IMG/VR virus record: IMGVR_UViG_3300030389_001299
Location: 1-33,771 of that record
Direction: 5' to 3' (one strand)
DNA from: a virus
Length of the DNA stretch: 33,771 bases
Below are positions 1-6,303 of the stretch, piece after piece. The position numbers were made by a program, and so were the translations under genes. Below the pieces are notes generated by a model. That model was given only the letters and a program-made list of their open reading frames with translations. It ran no database searches and was not told where the DNA came from. Numbering within the stretch: the stretch's first letter is position 1; every line of letters begins with the position of its first letter.

Positions 1-237
1 TCACTTTCGTGCTTAAATACACCACCGTTAGATATAGTGTAAGCAGCAAAAGGTAAATATTCTGCCATAGCATAATGTATTAGCATATCTTGTACGTAAT
101 CATTTACAAGATTTAAATAATCACCAGCTAAACTACCAGCAACAATATCAGCACTAATTTTATCATACAAGTCTGTGCCTAGATAATTTCTAACGTGAAT
201 CTCTTGTGCTAATTTTATGAAGTGTATAAATTTATCT
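1..237. repeat. Imperfect terminal overlap, left copy
   Basis: Bases 1-237 align without gaps to 33535-33771, with 26 mismatches by my count (about 89% identity). Of these, 23 fall between about 82 and 172; the outer flanks are almost identical. Both copies encode the same stretch of the connector protein, with conservative changes. This is the signature of a circular or terminally redundant genome closed over two variants, or less likely of tandem paralogues. Confidence 0.9.
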
Positions 238-308
238 GTATCTACAGAACCACTGATAGCAGTATTTTTTACTAAGTCCTCTCGTTTTATAAATAGTGCT
301 GTTGCCAT
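1..308 (-). CDS. Head-tail connector protein, N-terminal part (truncated by window start)
   Basis: The reading frame starts at ATG 308-306 and runs off the window after 102 codons, so the C-terminus is missing here. The ATG shares one base with the portal stop (TAATG), which indicates translational coupling. The protein begins MATALFIKREDL and is mostly helical and acidic. Its place directly after the portal, and its size, fit the adaptor/connector that docks under the portal. Residues 25-102 match, with substitutions, the first part of the partial gene at the right end of the window. Joining the two gives a protein of about 167 residues. The connector role is inferred from position and type; no catalytic motif is expected. 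Confidence 0.7.
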   Translation of the reverse strand, partial: MATALFIKREDLVKNTAISGSVDTDKFIHFIKLAQEIHVRNYLGTDLYDKISADIVAGSLAGDYLNLVNDYVQDMLIHYAMAEYLPFAAYTISNGGVFKHES

Positions 309-1537
309 TATTCTTCAGTTTGTTCGTTTATTTCTTCTTCTCTTTCTACATCATCTTTTTTTACACCTGTTTCTTTTTCTACTTCTGCTTCTGATATAGC
401 ATTGGTCAGATCAGTAAATTCTAAAGGTTGTAGTGTTTTAAAATACAGGTCTAAATCAATATTATTATACTCTAATATTTTTTGTAGTTCATCTATAATT
501 GTTACTTGCATTGGTCTAATAACGGTATTGTCCATAAGTATAGATGCTGTTTCTAATTCTTGTGCATTATTACCTAGACCAGTTTTGTCTTTGATTCCAA
601 CAAGCATAGGTGAAACTATTCTATGAGAAACCATAACCTTAGTCATAGATTCGTTTGCTAGAAACTCATATTGCTGGTAGGCATCAGGAATATTTACTGG
701 CTCAATAGTTGCAGCTAGTTCTTTACTATCGTTGAATGCTAATATAAATTTACCTGCATTTGATGATCCACTAAACTTCTCATAGATTGCTCTTTCTATT
801 TCGTCTCTTTGTTCTTTATTTGGTGTACCATTATTAAAGTTAATTAACATACTTGGTTGTAAACCATTTTGTATATTATTTATGTGATAGTTACCTATCT
901 CTTCTTCTAGTTCTGCATATTGTAAACCACCTTGATAATCTACTGGTGAATAGTAATAAAAACCTGCCTTGTATGGGCGTATATAAAGTATCTCTATGCC
1001 ATCTTTAGACATTCCGAATGCTGAGATACGTTTAGGCTCATCATCTTTCTTTATATCCTTCCATTTCGGGTGATAATAGTAAGCTCTTACTTTACCTTCT
1101 ATTGCTTTCTCAGCTCTTAGAGTTTCAATCGGTATATGTTCTACTTCAAATATTTTTGTTCTATCTTTTGTATAAATTACCTGAACTGCTGCTTGACCCA
1201 TCATTTTATAGTCATAGCAAACTTTTTTCATACATTCTTTAGTAAACAATTTTTTCATTTGCTCGTAAGCTTCAGGTTTTTCTTTACTATCTGAAGCATC
1301 TAATCCTCTACCATATATCATTTCTGATATACCATTGATAGCTGCATTGTTCGTAGCAGATCCGTTATATCTATCTATTAGGTATTGAAAGTATTGGTTA
1401 TCATCACCATATTCTATATAATCTTTTCTTGGGTTTTCTACTACTTCAGGTGAAGTGTAAGATGATAAATTTATAACGTGAACTGAATCTTTTGCCACTA
1501 TATTTACATTTTTAGATTTGTTTCTATTTCTTGCCAT
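308..1537 (-). CDS. Phage portal protein
   Basis: 409 residues, the usual length for a siphovirus portal of the SPP1/HK97 type. The ring of twelve sits at one capsid vertex, is the DNA channel, and docks terminase and tail. Recognisable features are the N-terminal segment with YIEYGDDNQYFQYLIDRYNGS, a central region ending in FLANESMTKVMVSHRIVSP, the G-rich KTGLGNNAQELE turn, and a helical C-terminus rich in Glu and Lys. The start ATG lies one base from the previous stop, and the stop overlaps the next ATG (TAATG). In this genome the portal comes after capsid and tail tube, not before them as usual. Family assignment is by eye from overall pattern. Confidence 0.85.
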   Translation of the reverse strand: MARNRNKSKNVNIVAKDSVHVINLSSYTSPEVVENPRKDYIEYGDDNQYFQYLIDRYNGSATNNAAINGISEMIYGRGLDASDSKEKPEAYEQMKKLFTKECMKKVCYDYKMMGQAAVQVIYTKDRTKIFEVEHIPIETLRAEKAIEGKVRAYYYHPKWKDIKKDDEPKRISAFGMSKDGIEILYIRPYKAGFYYYSPVDYQGGLQYAELEEEIGNYHINNIQNGLQPSMLINFNNGTPNKEQRDEIERAIYEKFSGSSNAGKFILAFNDSKELAATIEPVNIPDAYQQYEFLANESMTKVMVSHRIVSPMLVGIKDKTGLGNNAQELETASILMDNTVIRPMQVTIIDELQKILEYNNIDLDLYFKTLQPLEFTDLTNAISEAEVEKETGVKKDDVEREEEINEQTEE

Positions 1538-1538
1538 A

Positions 1539-1877
1539 TTAATCTAATACTATAAAATCATTATCGTAATTGTCTTGAGTTACATATTCTCCACTATTAA
1601 TAAAGTATTTATCAAGTGCTGTCTGATCTGTACAGAATATAAGTCCTCTATATATTTCTGTTGTTCCATCTTTAACTCTAAACAAATACTGTCTACCTTC
1701 TTTTAGTGCAAAGCTACCTGTAAGTTTCATATATCCACCATCGGTAGTTTTAGTTACACTTACTGTAGATGTAGTTCTCTTTTCTTTATCTGTTATTGAT
1801 AAAGTTGGTGAGGTGGCATCTGCTCTAGATATAAACTTTAAAAATTGATTACTTGTTGATGTCGTTAAAATGTGCAT
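1539..1877 (-). CDS. Small putative virion protein (112 aa)
   Basis: 112 residues, beginning MHILTTSTSNQFLKF and ending YDNDFIVLD. The composition (Thr/Ser-rich, alternating hydrophobic residues, no Cys pair, no membrane segment) suggests a beta-sandwich domain. It lies between the tail tube gene and the portal and is separated from the tail tube by a terminator, so it is the first gene of the portal/connector segment. I recall similar small proteins in flavobacterial phages without a known role. A structural or accessory capsid role is inferred from position only. Confidence 0.75.
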   Translation of the reverse strand: MHILTTSTSNQFLKFISRADATSPTLSITDKEKRTTSTVSVTKTTDGGYMKLTGSFALKEGRQYLFRVKDGTTEIYRGLIFCTDQTALDKYFINSGEYVTQDNYDNDFIVLD

Positions 1878-1916
1878 ACCTAAATAACTGTATTATCTCC
1901 GTTTGTTTTTAGGCAT

Positions 1917-1946
1917 AAAAAAAAGGGATATAAATATACCCCTTTT
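1917..1946 (-). terminator. Rho-independent terminator after the tail tube gene
   Basis: Read on the minus strand: an A4G4-type arm (AAAAGGGG, 1946-1939) pairs with CCCTTTT-like bases across a short A/T loop, followed by a run of eight T (1924-1917). It lies 20 bases past the tail tube stop and before the 112-aa gene, so it probably lowers transcription from the abundant capsid/tail tube genes into the portal genes. Confidence 0.7.
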
Positions 1947-1966
1947 CATTATCAATACAAAATTAT

Positions 1967-2542
1967 TTATACTGTTGCAGGTGTTCCTATTGTTATAGTT
2001 CCACTTAACCCTGCCATATTACTTACTGGGAAGTTGGCACTTGTAGTATCTACAACCAAGAAATTTGGTGGAGATACCTCTTGTGCAACGAATGTATAAT
2101 TGTATCCGTTGAAATCACCGAGTGCATTACCAGTACTTACAGTACCTTCTGTTAAATCAGAACCCTCTTCAAGACCCATCATAAATGCATTGTCATTTTT
2201 ATCAACAACAATGATGTGTGGTCTTGCTGCTGCTAATAATTTTAATTCTTTATGATCTTCCTTTGTTAATTTTTTTAAGGTTATGTTAAGAGTCTGCTCA
2301 TAAAAGACAGTACCATTTTCTCTTGAAGCATTTATAGTTGTTTCAAATGAGTTATTTCCCTTTACAGGATATTTATGTAAAGTGATTGCATTTGATGAAT
2401 CACCAGTCATATTTGTTATCTCGTCACTACTTCCTAGAGTAACAGTTCCTAAACCACCAAAGTCAATAAAGTATACTTCTTTGATACCTGCAACTACGTC
2501 TTTACAAGCTTCAGCACGAGATCTAGTTAAAACACAAGCCAT
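1967..2542 (-). CDS. Putative major tail (tube) protein
   Basis: 191 residues, opening MACVLTRSRAEACKDVVAGI and then KEVYFIDF. I recognise this opening from proteins common in Bacteroidetes phages and placed among their structural genes. The rest is strand-rich, with the RENGTVFYEQTLNITLKKL segment and a C-terminal Gly/Thr-rich part, consistent with the beta-sandwich tube fold. It follows the capsid gene closely and is followed by a strong terminator, as expected for a high-copy product. The start is preceded by AATAAATAAATATG, a typical flavobacterial initiation context. It could instead be another abundant virion protein; tail tube is the best inference. Confidence 0.65.
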   Translation of the reverse strand: MACVLTRSRAEACKDVVAGIKEVYFIDFGGLGTVTLGSSDEITNMTGDSSNAITLHKYPVKGNNSFETTINASRENGTVFYEQTLNITLKKLTKEDHKELKLLAAARPHIIVVDKNDNAFMMGLEEGSDLTEGTVSTGNALGDFNGYNYTFVAQEVSPPNFLVVDTTSANFPVSNMAGLSGTITIGTPATV

Positions 2543-2558
2543 ATTTATTTATTTTAGT

Positions 2559-2593
2559 AAGAATAGTGGGCAGAATAAACCACCCACTTTCTT
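2559..2593 (-). promoter_or_regulatory. Hairpin between major capsid and tail tube genes
   Basis: Minus-strand arms AAGAA-A-GTGGG and CCCAC-TA-TTCTT pair around an 11-12-base loop. No T run follows, so it is not a classic terminator. It could be an RNA-processing or stability element, or a partial terminator, in the capsid/tail tube mRNA. Confidence 0.5.
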
Positions 2594-2608
2594 GTTATTA
2601 ATTACTTA

Positions 2609-3532
2609 TTACGAATAAAGAACTATGTCGCTACCTATTCCGTGCTGAATACCAGCAGTAAATCTCATAACGATTCTTACATTCTGTGAACCATCGATAT
2701 CTGCCATATCAATAACTTTTACTTCGTTGTGATCTGATAAAAGACCAGTACCGAAATACAAGTTAGATTTTTCAGCAGCCACAATTGTATCTGCTGCTAA
2801 ACCACGTGCTAGTACGATGTTAATTCCATCAAAGGTCAAGTTTCCACCATTGAACCACTGAGTACCTTTGTTGTCTGTACCAGCAGCACCAACGTTAGAT
2901 GCAAACCCACCTAAAGCTCTTACGTAAGCTCTATATACTCCTGAAGGAACATAGATGAATAAATCCTCTTTAGCATATACTGCACTAGGAATTGCATCTG
3001 CAACTTTACCTAGTTCAGCTATTACGTTAGAAGAAGTCACAGTAGTACCACTTACATCTACCACATCTGAGTCTGCAAGTAAAGTTGTTTTAAAACCATC
3101 AAACTCACCAGCATTAGAATTTGAGCCACCCCAAATATTTTGTTCCATTTTCTGAGCTGTCTTATCTGCAACGTGAGCAATTAAGAAATCAGATAATGTA
3201 GGTGGTAAATTAGAATATGCTGAGAATCCCATTTGAATAGCTTCCCAATCAGTTATAAAATCCTTCTTACATAATTGTAGGTTAACTTGAAACTCTTCCA
3301 TAGTAAGAATTCTTTCAGTTAATGTCAATGTTGAAGTAGGATCAAAGTCGCAAGTAGCATCTTTGACAAGCGAGTCAGTAGCTACTTTCTTTAGTACCTC
3401 TTTATGCTTTACATTTGGCTTGATAGTAATAAGTTCATTTCCTAAAGTATCTCCACTTAAAAGTGCAGCAGAAATGTATTTACCAGCAAATTCTCCAGCA
3501 TAAGTTGTTGTTAAATTATTAGTTGTTGCCAT
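2609..3532 (-). CDS. Major capsid protein (HK97 fold)
   Basis: 307 residues. The N-terminal part contains FAGKYISAALLSGDTLGNEL, then IKPNVKHKEVLKK, DATCDFDPTSTLTLTERIL and VNLQLCKKDF. I recognise this block from major capsid proteins of Bacteroidetes phages; there is no long pre-scaffold segment. The C-terminal half (IYVPSGVYRAYVRALGG, then KVIDMADIDGSQNVRIVMRF) fits the A- and P-domain pattern. The gene follows protease, scaffold and decoration genes. Its leader contains three TAAATA-like steps before ATATAAAATG, suggesting strong initiation. I am confident of the capsid role; the fold is inferred from family knowledge. Confidence 0.88.
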   Translation of the reverse strand: MATTNNLTTTYAGEFAGKYISAALLSGDTLGNELITIKPNVKHKEVLKKVATDSLVKDATCDFDPTSTLTLTERILTMEEFQVNLQLCKKDFITDWEAIQMGFSAYSNLPPTLSDFLIAHVADKTAQKMEQNIWGGSNSNAGEFDGFKTTLLADSDVVDVSGTTVTSSNVIAELGKVADAIPSAVYAKEDLFIYVPSGVYRAYVRALGGFASNVGAAGTDNKGTQWFNGGNLTFDGINIVLARGLAADTIVAAEKSNLYFGTGLLSDHNEVKVIDMADIDGSQNVRIVMRFTAGIQHGIGSDIVLYS

Positions 3533-3554
3533 TTTATATATATTTATTTATTTA

Positions 3555-3959
3555 TTATCCTGTTGCTGTTAATGCACCACTTGATAGTGCGTTACCAAAT
3601 ACATAGTAGTTTGAACCATCAGACCATATGTCGATGAAATCACCTAAGTTAGATGATCCGTGAACAAAGTTAATTTGGTCTGCTGCATCTACGTCTACGA
3701 CTGCACCTGCAACGATTAAACTACCTTCCATCTTATCTGCTGTACCACCCGCTATTACTGTGTTTGCTGTATCCATAGCACCAGTAGTAACAAATCTACA
3801 GTTGAATCCTTCTTTAGGTGCAGGTAAAGTAACTGTACCACCTGAACCACTTACCTTAAAAATCTTCCCACTGTCAGCAGCTGTTAAACTAGAGCCTACA
3901 GAGATTGCTTCATACTTAGGGAAAATTCTGGTAACATCATTTGAAATTGTTATTGCCAT
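3555..3959 (-). CDS. Putative capsid decoration / head fibre-like protein
   Basis: 134 residues, rich in Gly, Ala, Thr, Val and Asp, and almost free of Arg and Lys. It has repeated strand-turn patterns such as SADSGKIF-like turns, GGTVTLPAPKEGFNCRFVT and GSNYYVFGNALSSG. It sits between the scaffold and major capsid genes, where head decoration proteins are often encoded. The composition fits a surface-exposed beta-rich protein. No enzymatic motif is visible. The role is an inference from position and composition. Confidence 0.6.
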   Translation of the reverse strand: MAITISNDVTRIFPKYEAISVGSSLTAADSGKIFKVSGSGGTVTLPAPKEGFNCRFVTTGAMDTANTVIAGGTADKMEGSLIVAGAVVDVDAADQINFVHGSSNLGDFIDIWSDGSNYYVFGNALSSGALTATG

Positions 3960-3976
3960 TTTTATTTATTTATTAA

Positions 3977-4510
3977 TTAATTACTAATCTTTGATAAAAC
4001 TCTATCTAGTGTACTGATAGGTCTATTTGGGTTTCTAAAGCTGTTATTAGCTTTTTTTACTTCTGTTTCAGGACTATGTTTTATAGTTTCAGCAGCAGGT
4101 TCAGCAGAAAGCTTCTCGATTTGCTCAGACATCATTTTCTTTTCTTTTTCTTGATATCCCATCTCATCATCTACTCTCTTCATAAGTGCTGCTAATTTAG
4201 ACTCCATAGAAGCCATTTTAGCTTCAAATTCTTCTTTTTTAACATAACCTTCCATCAGTTGAGTTTCTTCTGCTTCTACTTCTGTAGACTCATCAGAAAG
4301 CTCTTCTTCAGCAACTTCTTCGGTAGTTTCTTTAACTTCTTCAGAAAGCTCCTGCTTTGTTTCTTGGTTGTCTTCTTTTACTTGCTCAGATAAATTTTCT
4401 GCAACGACTTCTTCTTCTTTGATGCCTTGAGCTAATTCATCTTCCTTAGTAAGCTTAGACAACTTTTGTAATATTTCATTTAAAATTGTTGTCGCTTTTG
4501 GAGATTCCAT
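3977..4510 (-). CDS. Probable capsid scaffold protein
   Basis: 177 residues with very high Glu and Lys content and long predicted coiled coil. Residues about 20-95 are an acidic low-complexity helix with alternating E/V/T, then KKEEFEAKMASMESKLAALM, then a linker and a basic C-terminal end (NNSFRNPNRPISTLDRVLSK). A basic C-terminal tail that contacts the capsid protein is typical of scaffolds. It lies between the prohead protease and the major capsid gene. It probably assembles inside the prohead and is cleaved by the upstream protease. Assigned from composition and context, since scaffolds are poorly conserved. Confidence 0.65.
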   Translation of the reverse strand: MESPKATTILNEILQKLSKLTKEDELAQGIKEEEVVAENLSEQVKEDNQETKQELSEEVKETTEEVAEEELSDESTEVEAEETQLMEGYVKKEEFEAKMASMESKLAALMKRVDDEMGYQEKEKKMMSEQIEKLSAEPAAETIKHSPETEVKKANNSFRNPNRPISTLDRVLSKISN

Positions 4511-4525
4511 ATTAATATATTTATA

Positions 4526-4550
4526 AAGTAATTCACGTAATTAATTACTT
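4526..4550 (-). promoter_or_regulatory. Hairpin in the leader of the scaffold gene
   Basis: AAGTAATT (4550-4543 on the minus strand) pairs perfectly with AATTACTT (4533-4526) around a 9-base loop, 15 bases upstream of the scaffold ATG. No T run follows. It may shape translation or mRNA processing ahead of the scaffold/capsid genes. It is A/T-rich, so chance is possible. Confidence 0.35.
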
Positions 4551-4570
4551 ATAATTAATATGTTTCATTT

Positions 4571-4729
4571 TTAAGTTCCATCCCCTGTAATATTGCCTAT
4601 TCCCTGTGCTTGTAAGCTACCATCACAACACTTAGAATGGTAAGTTATACCATCAGGACATAAGCAACCTCTTCTACCACCTTTTGGTGATGATCTACTA
4701 TATGTATATCTTCTTCTTTTACGTATCAT
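4571..4729 (-). CDS. Cys-rich micro-protein of head module (52 aa)
   Basis: This 52-codon gene starts at an ATG that overlaps the protease stop (TAATG). It starts MIRKRRRYTYSRSSPKGGRR, then has four cysteines in a CLC...SKCC arrangement, followed by DGSLQAQGIGNITGDGT at the C-terminus. The CC-DGSLQAQGIG block is one I recall as recurring in small proteins of Bacteroidetes phages. The basic N-terminus plus two Cys pairs suggests a zinc or nucleic-acid contact. It sits between protease and scaffold, so a minor head role is possible. Function unknown. Confidence 0.8.
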   Translation of the reverse strand: MIRKRRRYTYSRSSPKGGRRGCLCPDGITYHSKCCDGSLQAQGIGNITGDGT

Positions 4730-6303
4730 TATTTTTTACTTTTAGGATGCTTTTTAGGTAGTAAATCATAATCCGTAGTATACTTTGGATTTTGTGGTCT
4801 ACCATTTTTCACTAAATATAAGAATGCGTTGGTTCTTGCAAATGCCCACTGCGAAGCAGATCTGACCTTAGGAGAATGACTTGTGTTGAAAGCACCAAGT
4901 CCTCTTTGATATACACTAGCCAACATACCTACAGTTACACCATAACCTAATTTATCTTTATATCTTTTGTTAAAATCATCTGCTTTCTTTTGTAATGTAG
5001 CTCTATCTTTTGCAGATACCTTAGCACCTCTTTTACCCTTTGCTGTGCCTTTTGCAGTACCTTTACCTTTAGGATTGGGGTTTGGCGTACCTGAAGCTGG
5101 TGCTTTAGGTGATTTTCTTATGCCGCCTCTTGATCCTACTTTTGCATAGTAACCTTTTTTTCTTACACATTTACCAGTTTTATCTTTTACAAATCCTTTA
5201 GGACATTTTTGCATATCTTCTTTTATATGTTCTTTACAAGGCATATACCAATCTTTACCTTCAAAGTTATGTACGTGAAAACCTTCACATCCAATATTTT
5301 TAGCCATTTCTTCAGCTTTCTCTTTACTAGAATATGCTAGTCTGTCATCTATAATAGCGAAGTCATCATCTACAACTTGAGAAGCTAAATCTATCTCACC
5401 TAACTCTTTTAGTTTAGATACAGACCATCTAAGACCAGCTTTACCACCCCAAGCATCATACATAAGTTTACCACATCCATCAGAATATGTTTTTGATACT
5501 TCTAAGTCTTTTTTATGTCTAGCTAAAAAGCTTCTCATTCTTTTTATAGTAGAAACAGATAATGGTGTTTTTGATGCTAACATTGAAGCTCTACGTTTTC
5601 CTACAGCAGTGCCACAAGAACCCCAGCCATTTTTTTCTACATATTCTAATACCCTTTTAGCATTATTTACTACACCTTGAGGATAGTCACTATAAGATGC
5701 AAGTTGTGTTCTTTTAGATTCTATAAAGTCTTTTATTTCAAATAATATTTCTTGTGCCTCAGATTCATCTAATAATTCTGTACTCATTTCTACTTTATCT
5801 GTAAAATATCCTTCTATAGAAAAACCTGAAACTAAACCTGTCTTAACATAGTTTTCCCAAACGTCATCGTTGTTTACTTTCATAGAAACCATCCAAGTAC
5901 CTACTGGTAAATCCATATCGTATTTCCTAGACTTATCGTGTACTTCATCTTCTATTATCCAAGATTCTACTACAGATAAACCGTTAAGAGATGCTTGATG
6001 TTCTAGTGTAGATTTATTCTGATTGCCTTTCATAAGAAATAGTTCTGATGCTTTTCTTACTGTATCTTCAGAGAAGTAAATATAATATTCATCATCTTCT
6101 GTTTGACGATATATATTTTTGTTTGGCACTAAAGCAGCACCCATTAGTATTCTCTTTTCAGTATCTACTTCTGCTAATTGTATTTTATGGTCTTTTGATA
6201 AAGCAACAAACTTTTCTTCTATAGCAGGTTTATCAACTATGCTAATAGCTTCTATACCTGCAAGTAATGCTTCTTCGTCTATTATTAATTCTATAATTCT
6301 CAT
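4729..6303 (-). CDS. XkdF-like prohead protease fused to two C-terminal phage domains
   Basis: 524 residues, much longer than a plain prohead protease (about 180-220). Residues 1-170 match the XkdF-like serine protease pattern (Peptidase_S78_2): RILMGAALVPNKNIYR, then STLEHQ with candidate catalytic His102, then VSGFSIEGYF with candidate Ser162. Residues about 205-290 form a second conserved helical block (GWGSCGTAVGKRRASMLAS, then SDGCGKLMYDAWGG). Residues about 380-524 are a basic Gly/Lys/Pro-rich linker and a third block (TVGMLASVYQRGLGAF, then SASQWAFARTNAFL and NPKYTTDYDLLP) that I recall from other marine phage proteins. The start overlaps the tape measure stop as ATGA. The protease should mature the capsid; the extra domains are of unknown role. 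Confidence 0.8.
   Translation of the reverse strand: MRIIELIIDEEALLAGIEAISIVDKPAIEEKFVALSKDHKIQLAEVDTEKRILMGAALVPNKNIYRQTEDDEYYIYFSEDTVRKASELFLMKGNQNKSTLEHQASLNGLSVVESWIIEDEVHDKSRKYDMDLPVGTWMVSMKVNNDDVWENYVKTGLVSGFSIEGYFTDKVEMSTELLDESEAQEILFEIKDFIESKRTQLASYSDYPQGVVNNAKRVLEYVEKNGWGSCGTAVGKRRASMLASKTPLSVSTIKRMRSFLARHKKDLEVSKTYSDGCGKLMYDAWGGKAGLRWSVSKLKELGEIDLASQVVDDDFAIIDDRLAYSSKEKAEEMAKNIGCEGFHVHNFEGKDWYMPCKEHIKEDMQKCPKGFVKDKTGKCVRKKGYYAKVGSRGGIRKSPKAPASGTPNPNPKGKGTAKGTAKGKRGAKVSAKDRATLQKKADDFNKRYKDKLGYGVTVGMLASVYQRGLGAFNTSHSPKVRSASQWAFARTNAFLYLVKNGRPQNPKYTTDYDLLPKKHPKSKK

Noticed and set aside
1-237. Exact direct terminal repeat of a linear genome
   Set aside because: The two copies differ at about 11% of positions, so they are not an exact terminal redundancy of one molecule.
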